Part shown: piece after piece, positions 23,368-34,966 of the stretch
Numbering within the stretch: the stretch's first letter is position 1
How the letters are laid out: the number at the start of each line of letters is the position of its first letter
Source: Druceiella hillmani
Lineage: Eukaryota; Arthropoda; Insecta; Lepidoptera; Hepialidae
Length of the DNA: 64,000 nt
Assembly (NCBI GenBank): GCA_039881145.1
Contig: JAYKKI010000063.1
Coordinates: 11,172,501-11,236,500 of the forward strand
Direction: 5' to 3'
Notes under the pieces: model-generated
Database searches by the model: none
Seen by the model: only the letters and a program-made list of their open reading frames with translations
Told to the model about the DNA's origin: nothing
Made by a program: the position numbers and the translations under genes

Positions 23368-24020
23368 CAGTAGAATCGCTGGCGAAAACTAGGAAGCAAG
23401 TAAGAGGGGAGTCCAATTATTTAGTTTACGTAGAAAGTAAATGCAATGCTCATATAACATATTTTAGACACATTCACTTCTGTTTCAAATTTATTCTTTC
23501 TATATTTGTACCTGAGAGAGTATGGAAATTTTCTTCTTTTATTTTTTAAGAATTTTCTCCCGGTTAAATCGACATGAGTTATCATGATTGGTACAACAGA
23601 GAAATTTCGATCATAGATATTTTTCCGATTATTAAATGGAAAAAAATCGTACTCTGTTTTGGTGGAAAATTCTGACTGCTTATCCAATCATTTCCTGCAA
23701 TGGCGTAGTCATCACATTCCGCAATCACAATATCTAGAACCGAATTATATAGCGATTCCCCAATTAACACGGTATTCAACGCATTAGAGTAAAACAATAA
23801 TGTCTGTATAACTGTTTGTATATAAGTAAACAAATAACAAAAATTTTAGCTTTTTTGAGATCAAAAAAAAATACCACAAATTCGAAGAATTCTTAATATA
23901 TGAAAAGAAAAATGCAATTAAAAGTACGGAATTCGATATTTTTATTCTTTCAAATGTTGCTAACAGACAGAATAATAGAGAATTTTATGAAGAAAAGGGC
24001 GACCGCCAGGGATTCTACTG
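23368..24020. mobile_element. 653-bp element with CAGTAGAATC terminal inverted repeats
   Basis: CAGTAGAATCGCTGGCG (23368-23384) and its inverted partner CGCCAGGGATTCTACTG (24004-24020) match at 16 of 17 positions. Termini beginning CAGTA are typical of pogo/Tigger and other Tc1-mariner relatives, which duplicate TA. The right flank is TA but the left flank is GA, so the duplication is not intact. Minus-strand frames inside (23421-23687 and 23582-23833) show no transposase motif I can defend, so it is either non-autonomous or badly decayed. Confidence 0.6.
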
Positions 24021-25800
24021 TACGGGTATAAACTAATAAGAACTTGGAAAATTTTAGAAATTTTCTTTATTTTCCTTCGCCAAATTTAAGAAAAAATACT
24101 AAAAAAATTTATTATATGCGCTTTCCAAATTATTGCATCTAATTGGTTCTACTGCTGAACAGTATGTAGACGTAAAGTAGTTTAGAGAAAAAATCGTAAT
24201 TACTTTGACGATTTTGATCCTGAAGGAGCTTTTAGAATAAAGATCGAAACTATGAAGAATTAAAATAGACCATGGTAGTTTTGAAAACATTGTAACGTTA
24301 AGGATGAATGGATATATAAAGTTTTTCCAACGTCATATTTTCACTGAATCGAATCGAAATAAACTTGGTAGTAAAACTGTATACTTGTGAACACATAGTA
24401 TTGCATTGTACTGTCGCACAAAAATGATTACTTATAATTTAAGATAATTGTTGTACGTGCTGATATTTTTAGTAATTATTCAAGAAAAAATTTAAATAAA
24501 TATTTTTAAAATTTTAACGTATAATGGTTAAAAGTATGTTTCAGTTATTTTAAACTTTATTTATAAAGTATAGTTAAATTTTCATCAAGCAAAAATGGTT
24601 ATATACTTCCGTTTCTGTTGAATAAAATAGGGAAAAAATGTTTTTCAATTGTGCTGAAATTAGGTTTCTTAACATTTGTTTCCACATACGGGAAAATTTG
24701 AAACAAGCGAAAAAAATAAATCTATGAAATCTTTACTTGTTATATGATGCCTTTTTTCAACATGTTGTCGAAAAGGGATCGTTATTGCTAAAAACTAACG
24801 AAAATTGGAATCGGAAGTACCAACATATAGATGAATTGTAGGTACATTAGACGGAAAATAAAATATTGAATTTTTTTTAAGTTTTTCATTCAAGACCCCT
24901 CGCTATTCAATTATAAGGTCAGATTTAAAAGTAATCAGTTGAAGAAAGCTTTCAACATTTCTCACAAAATGAATTTAGTGAATTCACATAAAATATTTTA
25001 ATTAGTACGCAAACTTGAAAGCCTTAATTACTCGTGCCTAATTGATGTTAGTTATGGCTAAGCTCGTTTTAGGTAATGGATTTTAGTCACAGTTAGCCTC
25101 ATTCCAGGTAAATTCCTTACGTCTAAAGCCCTTACAAAATACTTTATCTATTGATTGTTTGTCGAACTTCAATATAACATGAGTCAGTAAGATTCCAGTA
25201 AAATTAAAAGGTCGTTTAGATGCGAATCATTTTATACCTAAGATGAAAAAATATATACGTTGAGAATGGAGCAATATTTGTTTGTTATTCAATAACTGTT
25301 GAACAAATTATTCAGTTTAAATAATATTATACTAGTTGATTAAGTGTAATTCATATTATTATCTCCATCTAAAATTACTTAATTAAGAAATATGATTCGT
25401 ATGATAAATTAAAAGGCCATAATTCAATTTTTTTCAACAATAACTTAAGTTTAATTTTGATAGGGAATAATCAATATTTTGTCGTATGATGTTATTGATT
25501 GGAATAACAAATTTTCAAAACAATTTATTTTGATTAAAAAAACCCTATGATCCATCCCGTTTTTAAAGAAAATGTTTGTAAATAAGCAAATTTGACATTA
25601 AACTATGGTTGGCACAAATATATATTGTAACATGCGATGAATATTTACAAAACTTATTGTATTTCATCTACAATATTATTAAACGATCTTCTACAACCAC
25701 TAACCTGATAAACTATCTAACTAAATACTAATATAAATATCAATATTACATCGTTATTTATAACTAATATAAATTATGAAATCTACGGGAGAAAAATGGA
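24021..25800. other. Intron DNA, nothing recognised
   Basis: AT-rich sequence without arrays, terminal repeats or exon-like composition. Short open frames such as 24099-24290 (minus) show no domain. Confidence 0.55.
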
Positions 25801-25803
25801 CAA

Positions 25804-25870
25804 CCCTAGCTGTTAATTACACAAAATTCATAGTTTGTATCTATGAGTTTTGCGTAATTAACAGCTATGG
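25804..25870. repeat. Hairpin with 30-bp arms
   Basis: 25804-25833 and 25841-25870 are inverted repeats with three mismatches around the loop TTTGTAT (arm core AGCTGTTAATTAC). Its size is compatible with a small MITE remnant or an RNA hairpin within the intron. Confidence 0.75.
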
Positions 25871-26223
25871 TTTTTTGGGTAATTTGGAAAAATGTTCGAT
25901 ATGCTGATGCAAACGAAGCCTATTCCTATATATAATATTCGGTATACTCGTATATAATTTACTTTATAAGCGTTAGAGTGAAATAGATACAATAAATCAG
26001 TTTTAACTTGGCTTAGACTATATTCGATTGCCTTTCTAGCGTGATGCTTGGACGAGGCGGAAAATTGTTGCTATATAACTATACAGGATATTTGGCGACA
26101 TACAGGGTTTAATAAACTTACACAGGATATTTGGTGCCAGAACTGTGAAAAAAGACGAGTGTACTTTAGACCACACGATTGAAGTAAGACTTCAAATTCA
26201 CAAAATATGAACATTAACATGAA

Positions 26224-26634
26224 CTAGCGTGACCCGTGCGAAGTCTTCGCATTATTTATTCCATTATGAAGCTCAGATGACAGATCAAACAAATATTTTA
26301 CTAAAATTGACATATAGAGGCGCAAGTATCAAAAGCATTGAGCTAAAGCGCCACTTTATTTATACGTGAGTGGATTTGAAATTAAACAAAAATTTTACCG
26401 ACCGTCAATCATATTGACGTTGAGCCGTTAGATGGCAGCATTGCTGCTTTGTGCATATAATTTTAATAATTAATTAATTTGCAAAAACAATAGCAATAAT
26501 AATTTTTTTAGTTGTGGATGCCGGTAGAGCAAGCAATTATCTATAAAATGATATATAATTTATGTGGATTAGTTGTGAGGTTTTTTCTAAAAAGGGAGAG
26601 TAACATCTTAACCTTAGCGTATTAATATATATGA
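26224..26634 (-). mobile_element. Non-autonomous Helitron, copy A
   Basis: Read on the minus strand, this 411-bp element starts TCATATATATTAATACGC and ends CTAG. A 7-bp-stem hairpin (TGCGAAG A CTTCGCA) lies 9 bases before CTAG. A 5' TC, a 3' CTRR and a subterminal hairpin are the Helitron signature. The base after CTAG is T, as expected for insertion between A and T. The base before TC is G, not A, so the 5' flank has changed or was atypical. Apart from an 83-bp stretch it is nearly identical to copy B at 31622-32115, which lies in the opposite orientation. Confidence 0.85.
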
Positions 26635-26774
26635 CGATTTACAATTTTATTCACTTTAAACGTAGAATATTTAATGTATTGAACAAAATAATAATTTATA
26701 AAATTGTTCAAGAACGAAATGAAATTACAAAATAATCAAAAAATCACCGTTCGTGTAACGCTAGCAAACTCGCA

Positions 26775-26776
<2 letters not shown>

Positions 26777-26811
<35 letters not shown>
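26777..26811. repeat. (TA)n microsatellite
   Basis: A TA dinucleotide run of about 35 bp, at the edge of a GA/CT-rich block. Confidence 0.95.
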
Positions 26812-26813
<2 letters not shown>

Positions 26814-27060
26814 CATGCACTGGCTATGAGAGGAAGAGAGAAAGAAAATGTGAGCGCACTGCTCTCTCTTGCTCCTACAGTGTGATACAGACAATAGGCC
26901 TGCACTGTGTCTTAGATATACGAAACATAACTGGCTATGAAAGAGAGAAAGAACTCTCTCTCTTTCTGTCTTCACTAACTTATATCTCTCTCTCACCTTC
27001 CGTTCGCCTCGCCCGATCATGCTTTTCGTAACGCTCTCGTCACGCATTCACCAGCTCCCC
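26812..27060. repeat. GA/CT-rich block with GAGAG clusters
   Basis: Two related segments start CTGGCTATGA and run into GAGAGAAAGA (about 26820 and 26931). CTCTCTC runs follow at 26957-26965 and 26987-26994. The block is richer in G+C than the intron around it and ends near CGCCCGATCATGC. GAGAG is the binding core of insect GAGA factor, so clustered sites could be regulatory. The sequence could equally be part of a dispersed element. A minus-strand open frame across it has low-complexity basic composition and no domain. Confidence 0.5.
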
Positions 27061-27189
27061 AAGTCAAGCGTACATAAAGAAGTTTTACTTCAAAAACATT
27101 GTGGTGTATCGTTTGATAGCTTCAAATATTATTTTAATATTTGAATTGTTTATAAAAAAATAACATAACAAAAAACTAATTATTTATAC

Positions 27190-28990
27190 GAACGTGGATA
27201 TTATATACGGCCCGCAGTGCAGTGACTGAGACGCTAGCGCCCAACTAAAGTTCCCCGCTATAAGTAATTCTAAAAGTTTTTTCGATTTAATATCCGCATT
27301 TTGCCGCCTAGTGATATGTTTCATTACTGATAAAAAATACTGAATTTTATCCTATACGAATAAAAAACATGAACTGCGTCTATACCAAGTTTTATTAAAA
27401 TCTGTTTGGCCATTTACGTATGCTTGAGTAACATATGTCCCAGTATATTTTTGGTTCTATTAGTTATTCTACGTGAGTAAATTGGCGGTTTATAACTTAC
27501 GTATTCGAAAGATTTTGTTAATTTTGTTACTGAATCTCATAGCATTAAATTAATGAGCCTAAAGTTTTTTCTAATTTGCACTACACGAACTATGTGTATG
27601 TACATAAAACACAAACTATGTCTGTACTAAATTTAGATCATGGAAAGAATAAATATAATTGCTACGTAAATTTCAGAATTATTTTAAATAAGAAACAACA
27701 AGATCGAGTTTCATTCCCCATATTTCTTAACAGAAGAAAGACCTAATTTCCTGCTAATAATATAAATGTGTATTTTTTTTGTTTATTGTTTCTTATCCAG
27801 TAACTCTATAATCAAGTAAAAAATGGTTACTTCAATAAGCATACGTAAACATCGTTCGTGTAAAAGAGTAAGTAATAAGCCCTTATTCACGTAAAATATT
27901 GATACCACGAAAAATGTCCTTGGATATTTGTTATCTAAACGCCTAAACAGATTTTTATGAAACTTAGTATAAAAATAATCCGTACTTTAAATACATGTAC
28001 ATAATTCTTGTGACGGAGGAAGTTATAAGCTGTTACTTGCGAATTTACACACGTAGAATATGGATGCCACGTGTGCCTCTGTTCAGCCGTTTAGATACAC
28101 TTAAGTAACAAATAACCTACCACATGTGCTAGGTTATTTCTTCCTTAAGTGTATCTAAACGGCTGAACAGATTTTTTAGAAACTTGGAATAGACATAGTT
28201 CTTGCTTTATATGTTTATACATAGTTCTAGTGATGAAATAAGCCAAATATACATGATCGTGTGGTGGAGTAAACTATAAGCTGTCACGCGCGAATTTCCA
28301 TACGTAGGATATGAATATCATGAAAATGTGCTAGGATATTTGTTACTTATGCGCACCTAAATGGTTAAATAAATTTTTATGAAACTTGGAATATACATAG
28401 TTCGTTCTTTATCTATTTATACACAGTTATAGTGATGAAGTAAGTTAAATATACATAGATTAAGTGGTGGAGTAAGCTATAACACGTAGGATATGCATAC
28501 CACGAAAATGTGCAAGGATATTTATTACTTATGTGCACCTAAATGGCTAAACAGATTTTTATGAAACTTGAAATAGACATAGTTCATGTTTTATACCACT
28601 ATACGTAATTCCAGTGACGGAGTACACTAAATATACATAGATCGTGTGGTGGCGTAAGTTATAAGATGTTAAACGAGAATTTACATACGTAGAATATTAA
28701 TACCACGAATATGTGCTAGGATATTTGTTACTTATGTGCACCTTAATGGCTAAACAGATTTTTGTGGAACTTAAAATAGACATAGTTCATGTTTTATATA
28801 TCTATACACAGTTTGCATGGTGGAGTAAGTTATAAGCTGTTACTCGCGTATTTACATACGAAGAATATTAATGTCACGAAAAATGTGCTAGAATATTTGT
28901 TACTTAAGCACATCTAACCATATTTTCATGAAACTTGGAATGTACATAATTCATGCTTTATATAGATAGTTCGTCAAACGGACTAATCTA
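27190..28990. repeat. Degenerate ~200-bp repeat block, ~6 units
   Basis: The motif 'ACAGATTTTTATGAAACTTG' recurs near 27947, 28168, 28368, 28551, 28755 and 28916. Each is preceded by 'CTAGGATATTTGTTACTT' and followed by 'ATAGACATAGTTC' and 'GTGGTGGAGTAAG'. Spacing varies from about 160 to 220 bp. The left part (27190-27700) carries the related 'AAGTTTTATTAAAATCTGTTTGGCC' type. These are old tandem copies of a dispersed insect repeat, with no coding frame. Confidence 0.75.
28078..28171. repeat. Perfect 28-bp inverted repeat inside the block
   Basis: 28078-28105 and 28144-28171 are perfect inverted repeats (core TTCAGCCGTTTAGATACAC). An inner pair, AAATAACCT / AGGTTATTT, closes most of the intervening sequence. 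It marks a local inversion of one repeat unit, since the right arm is in the orientation of the array. Confidence 0.85.
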
Positions 28991-30418
28991 CATATACATA
29001 GCTTTTGTGGCGGAAACTAGAAAAAACTAGAGGCTTATAAATTTAGTAGGATTTTGATGTTCAGAAAAAAATTAACAAAAACTTTTGATCAATATAAGCT
29101 TAAATATTAGCTTTAGGAAAATATTCTTACATGAGTAGAATTGAAAAAACCTGTCTCAAAGCTATAGGAGCTTTCAAAGCTTTTATACAAATCTTTTGCT
29201 GATACCGTTAAACTTAACGTAATATATTGTGTTTAAACAAACATTTTTCGACCTACGTCATATTCAATTTCTAAGAAATATTCCCTCGAGTTTTAAGACA
29301 TCCGAAATTGTTTTCTCTACACGTTTCTCTTTATCATTACGTTAGAAATGTATTGATGATTGAATTTGAAAGTCAGATGGGCAGCGACAAATTTAAATAG
29401 AAAATAGCAACCAATCATTTTCACAGTACTTAATGTTTTCCATTTTATCTTCATTTATCTGTATTTTGTTTATCTCATGATATTTTGAACGTACCAAAAT
29501 TTTTCTCACGTAATGTTTAAGAATATTTTCATAAAATTGTAATGTTACCGAATTGAATTATCCTTTTTCAATTCTCAGTGGAATTTAGCTGTCGGAGGGA
29601 TCAGAAATATGGCTGGAAGCGCATATCGGTTTTGTAGTAAATTCGATTGTTTTTGACGTCTTTTATCGTATAGATGGAAATAAAAGGTTTCAATGTGAAT
29701 GAAAAGGAAAGAAATTGGATAATTCAAGTTGTTTATCAATTAAAATTGGTAATGTATAGGATAATATATTGGCAGTTATCTTATAAATTCAGAATATTAT
29801 ACCGATTCGAATAAAATACCTTTTGTTATATAATTTTTTTGTGATTTAGTTCTGTTACTATTAATTAATTTGAAAAGTAGAGTTGTTATATATAATATTG
29901 GTAAATAGATGCAGATAATAATAAGTAATAAGTAAAAGAAAGATGAAGTTAATTGAGTAATATCGATATAAGGTAATTATGAAATAATGTAATTAATTGA
30001 ATTGATATAATAAATAGCATTATCTGGATAAACAAAGCCTTTCTGAGACATAAGAACCTCAAAATTCTGGATAGACGTAAGGCATTTTATTTTTGCGTAG
30101 CTATAAAATGGCTTAACTTATTTGATTTCTCTATTGCGTCTGAAATATTAGAATATGTTGTATTAACAATTAATCTTATGGATCTTAATATTAACAGGTG
30201 TCAAATAGCAGGGCATATAAAACAATGAGTATTTCTAAGAATCCTTAATTAAAAATATTAGTACATTTATATTTTCTGTTTTTTTCTTCAACGCTTAATA
30301 ATATTTCGTAACTTTTGTTTTGAATTTGATCAATATTTAATTGAAATACTATAACTCTATTCCAAGGTTTTATCTAAAAAAGGGGCGCTATATAGATATC
30401 TTTTCGTTATTTTCAAGA
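28991..30418. other. Intron DNA, nothing recognised
   Basis: AT-rich sequence. A short G+C-richer patch at 29590-29640 has no convincing frame or splice signals. Confidence 0.5.
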
Positions 30419-30710
30419 GCGATATTAATATATTAAAAATATGGATATATTTAAATTTTCTTTATTTATTCCATATACTAAAGAGAGATTTGGTATGTTT
30501 AAAAATATTACTGTATCGAAATTTTGTTATATATTCGATATATTAAAGAGCGATGTTGATATGTTAAAAATATGGATATATTTAATTTTTTTTTATTTAT
30601 TCCATATATTAAAGGGGTATTTGGTATGTTTAAACATATTGCTGTATCGAAATTTCGTAATTTATTCGATATATTAAAGAGCGATATTGATATTTTATAA
30701 AATATCAATA
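30419..30710. repeat. 131-bp tandem repeat, ~2.2 copies
   Basis: GCGATATTAATATATTAAAA begins at 30419 and related starts occur at 30550 and 30681, an exact 131-bp period. Open frames on both strands arise from this duplication. Confidence 0.85.
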
Positions 30711-31029
30711 TATTGAAATTTAAATGTTTTTAAAACTATCAACAGCCTTTTATCTTAACCCCCCTTATCAATAATTATGTATATGTTTCCATAATATTAT
30801 GTGTGATACACTGAAATGAATATTGCAGTTTGGTTAACAGATGACAGTGTTATTATTATGTTATAAAAATTATAATTAAGGTAATTAAAATTAAGACTTT
30901 AAGAAAAAACAATGATGATATAAATATCTCATTTTAAGATATTATATATAATTTACAAAGCACGATTTTTCCTCGAAGATACATGCGCGTCACACGCGAC
31001 TTATACGCATTTGTGGAGTCTACAGGTAC

Positions 31030-31087
<58 letters not shown>
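31030..31087. repeat. (TA)n microsatellite
   Basis: An alternating TA run of 58 bp with one G interruption. Confidence 0.95.
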
Positions 31088-31091
<4 letters not shown>

Positions 31092-31621
31092 TCATTTTTT
31101 AAAGCTGACTCAGTTGGTATTGGCACATGTCTCAAACCTGCGTCAAAAATAAATGAATGTTTTAAGTTTATTTTAACTTTTCAGCGTACTGCTTTTCAAT
31201 TCAACGTATTAAACAATTATACCACTTCAGGAAACCTTTACTCCAGGTTCAACGCGTTAGCTGTTCGTGGTCTTGAAGTACTCTTTGAGAACATCCCCTG
31301 GAATGATACAATGTACCACTATGAAAGCTCATTTACAGTATATGCTATTGAATTATGAAATCACGTGCATTCTGGCCTATATTCCTCATTTAATTTCATT
31401 AGTTGTCTTCAAAAGTTGTAATTTCCGTGATAACTTTCCTTCCTTTCTTCGTTTCTATTAACATAATTTAGCCCTTACCGCATGCTGTGCGTATGTGATT
31501 ATGTGTTTACAAATAACTTATAAAGCGTTGTTTTTCATCTTAATTTTCGTAAGCGATTGGTGACTTGTATTTACTTACTTGATTAACCTAGGAACATCGC
31601 ATAATAAATTAATCATCATCA

Positions 31622-32115
31622 TCATATATATTAATACGCTAAGGTTAAGATGTTACTCTCCCTTTTTAGAAAAAACCTCACAACTAATCCACATAAATTA
31701 TATATCATTTTATAGATAATTGCTTGCTCTACCGGCATCCACAACTAAAAAATTGTTATTGTTATTGTTTTTGCAAATTAATTAATTATTAAAATTATAT
31801 ACACAAAACGGCAATGCTGCCATCTAACGGCTCAACGTCAATATGATTGACGGTCGGTAAAATTTTTGTTTAATTTCAAATCCACTCACGTATAAATAAA
31901 GTGGCGCTTTAGCTCAATGCTTTTGATACTTGCGCCTCTATATGTCAATTTTAGTAAAATATTTGTTTGATCTGTCATCTGAGCTTCATAATGGAATAAA
32001 AACGTAATAAGCAGTGTGCAAAATTAGAAATGAATTGAATGCCTGCAATCAATTTTGATTTATTAAATTGAGTTGAATAATTTATAATGCGAAGACTTCG
32101 CACGGGTCACGCTAG
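31622..32115 (+). mobile_element. Non-autonomous Helitron, copy B
   Basis: The 494-bp element starts TCATATATATTAATACGC (31622) and ends CTAG (32112-32115). The hairpin TGCGAAG A CTTCGCA sits 9 bases before CTAG. It is flanked by A on the left and T on the right, the expected Helitron target. It is almost identical to copy A (26224-26634) except for ~83 extra bases just before the terminal hairpin. It has no Rep or helicase of its own. Confidence 0.88.
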
Positions 32116-32912
32116 TTCTATATATTAGTGTTAATGAATAAATGAAAATCGACTAAGTTTGTATTATGCACGCGTTTACTTCGGGCTAAACAGTCTCATG
32201 TTCGCAGATAATTTGCGATTTATACTACCCGCTAAATATATAATGGTAGCCGCGCGTTGTACGAGTATCGTATACTTCGCGGGTGTGCGCTTTATGATCG
32301 ACTAGAGCGACAGTGTTGATAACAGAAGTAATTATAATTCCGGTAACTTTACAAGCAGCCATTTTTATATAACTTTTTTGTAAGTCGAGATATTCATCTA
32401 AAAACGACATCATTTTTATTTTTCATTTCTTTTTAATATTTCTTACGACTGAAGTTTCTCTTTGAAAAATTAATGTTTTTCGTCTACATGTCTCAATTCT
32501 TCAAGGATTTTTTTAAATTAATTTTTCTATACATTGATTAAATAGTAGAATATAAGCCGATTAGTATTCGCAATGATTTGTAAATATAGTTTAATTTTGA
32601 TTAACTATTTCCTTCAAAATACTCCCTTTTTGTACTTAGCGACCATTCGGCCCCCATTTTATGAGAATATTCTTCCTCCTTCTGTGTTCTGCTGGTTTCA
32701 ATTTTTTTCTCATTTTTAAATTTTTCTCGCAATGATTTATTTAACAACCAACAAGACTCGGAGCGTACACTCTTTTTTAATCTCACGATATTACCAATTA
32801 TTTGTTTAATGGTACGTAAATGAATCAAGTTATTTGTGAAAATGTTATCCCACCCATCGTGATCATTCTACAGACCGGATTTTGGTCGCCTATATTCCCT
32901 TAAATTATTAAT
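32116..32912. other. Region between Helitron and retroelement remnant
   Basis: About 32150-32420 has a CpG-rich core (near 32250-32300) and, on the minus strand, a TATATAAAAATGG motif. It lies on the downstream side of the minus-strand integrase remnant, where a 3' LTR would be expected. No partner LTR or TG...CA termini were found, so this is only a possibility. The minus frame 32601-32828 is Lys/Glu rich and unrecognised. Confidence 0.3.
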
Positions 32913-33323
32913 TCAAGTTGAATTAATACCATGTCCATGATACAAGGTTTTGTAGCGAGGCCTAACCTCTTTTACAATATACGGTCCGCGGAAGGCGTTT
33001 TTAGTTTTTGCTCTATTGTTTTGTCTGATGTAGATTCTTCCTTCTACTTGCATTTCGGGAATAGTTAAAGCGTGCATTTTATTATTTCGTAGATGCACGT
33101 CATCTTTCATTTTCTGTATTCTATCTTTTATATTGGTTAGGTATTCATCTGTTACAGTCTCTGTTACTTATTAATTTATCTCACGGAGGAAATTCAATTC
33201 GTTAGGTGTTTTACATATCGCGTATAAATATATTATTGTGGAATTATAAGTGAACATTACTAATGTCATTTTACCTTATGAATCTCTTTGGGCCCGTAAT
33301 CTCTCAATTACGGCTGAGTAAAG
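32913..33323 (-). pseudogene. Decayed LTR-retroelement integrase, C-terminal end
   Basis: One minus-strand frame runs 137 codons from 33323 to the stop at 32913, interrupted by three stops (TAA at 33276-33278 and two adjacent at 33168-33173). In order it shows an IERLRAQR-like helix at the end of an integrase core, a CKTPNEL segment equivalent to the usual T-P-x-E-L/V motif, a basic stretch, and FRGPYIVKEV. The last matches the GPY/F module of Ty3/gypsy-like integrases. Such tails close the pol polyprotein and bind DNA or chromatin. No reverse transcriptase or catalytic D,D,E residues were found nearby. It is an old, inactive fragment; Gypsy-like is more likely than BEL/Pao. Confidence 0.6.
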
Positions 33324-34966
33324 ATTTTTACGTCTGCATGAGTTTTTTTGTTCCGTTTAGTTTAGGGTACGTGAAGTGTAAGCTATAGAGTGTTGATTTC
33401 CCGAAATGAAACTTCAAAAATGAATGGGTTTTTTGTAGTTGATCACTATCGTCACTTAGTAAAAACACTATAAAATTGAATTTATTATTTGTAACTGATA
33501 ACCGTTGTCCTTTCTGGCGTGGCGGCGTTATCTCTAATATATTTATTATGCGTTTTGGGTACAGTTCTGATGACTCGCGTAACATAATAATTAATCTCAA
33601 AATTACCTTTATTGCTGTAACAGTTTTACATTTGTGTCGTCGAATTTATTAACTTAAATCACACTGTAACAAAAACAGATTATAATTTTAATAATTACAG
33701 GCAATTAAAACTGTTAATAAAATATTCATATTTGATTTCTTCATGATAAATTAAACTAAAATAAATCATATAAATCAATAAATCATCTTTGTTATTTCAA
33801 GATTCATTTATTTATTGTCTTACACATGAAATGATAACGGCCGAATATTTTTATGTCCAATAATGTTCGTTCTTTAAATATATTATCATCACATGCCGGT
33901 AGATTGCCTGTCAGCTATATAAAATTACCCGCCTCGGTTGATCTCAAAATGACGTAGGAATCAGTATCATTTTCTTCTTCCACCCCTTCCAAATATTCCG
34001 TGATTTGCATAGACGCAAACATTTAAGCTTCAATGTAATTTATCCTTTGTTATACATACTATGCTGTTTTATAAATATTGTGATATTTCAGAAGACATTT
34101 AAAATCATGTTTTAATATAGATAAATTCGTTTTAAAGACAGAGTTACATGTAAGTGCAAGATTTAAGTGAAATTGCTAACAAAAAAATGACTGTTTAAAC
34201 ATATTACGGCCTGCACTCACTCCAGAAACGACTTTGGAATTATATGTATTTAAATCCTTGGAGGAGAATTACGGGCAAAATAATAAAATAGAAATGAGAG
34301 GTAGTAGATTCCAGTAATCCTTTTCACATTTAAAAGTTTAAAAGGGAAGCATTACACAAAATTATTGGATGTCATATTCTTTGCCTTAAATATGTAAAAA
34401 ATATTTATTACTAAGTTTCCTTATTTGATTACTATGTGACTATGTGACATATCAGGTATTTATAATCGATACTTTAAATTATAACGACTGCTACTTTTTG
34501 AAATAATAACATTAGAAATAAACGAATAATTTAACTCTCTATGATACCGTCTTGAGTAGTTTCATAAAATGTATTATTATGTATTCTTGGCTATTTGTAT
34601 TATTAATAATAATTATCCTTTATTATTTGTATTTTTAGTAATAACTATTCTTTTTTTTAAATAATAATTATCCAAATCCTTTCAAATAATTGAAATACAC
34701 TACGTTTAGACGTCAATCCTTTTCATTTGTTACCAACATAAGCTTTATTAGAAATCCGTACAAAAATAATAAACGACCATCCCGGAGCAATCACCATATT
34801 GAATTTGTGTACAAAACTTAGGATTTTTAAAACTATATAAATCCTCCATAATTCGAGATGCGATGGGATTTATATTATTTAGAAATCATAAATACTCTAA
34901 TAATTGACTTCGTCTATAGCTATTTGTTCCATATAAGTTTCAGAAAATATTTATCTTTAGTTTCAG
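33324..34966. other. Last part of the intron, nothing recognised
   Basis: A minus-strand frame at 33328-33600 directly upstream of the integrase remnant may be more of the same retroelement, but shows no motif I can defend. The rest is AT-rich up to the acceptor. Confidence 0.45.

Larger units (their letters stand above)
21425..34966 (+). other. Intron of ~13.5 kb filled with repeats
   Basis: The intron is bounded by GTGAGT (21425) and TTTCAG (ending 34966). A second acceptor, ATCTTTAG ending 34960, lies six bases upstream. It would keep the frame and add two residues (the split codon becomes GTT and the next is TCA). The intron holds a 54-bp minisatellite, a TIR element, two Helitrons, several TA microsatellites, a ~200-bp degenerate array and a retroelement remnant, each listed separately. 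No further coding exon with matching phase was noticed. Confidence 0.6.

Noticed and set aside
23582..23833. Minus-strand frame inside the CAGTAGAATC element as a pogo-like transposase C-terminus
   Set aside because: An acidic stretch exists but no DDE-region or helix-turn-helix motif can be defended by eye.
26736..27047. A 103-residue minus-strand frame
   Set aside because: It combines a TA microsatellite with GA-rich low-complexity sequence.
31011..31358. A 115-residue plus-strand frame
   Set aside because: Its first part is a translated TA microsatellite and the remainder has no recognised feature.
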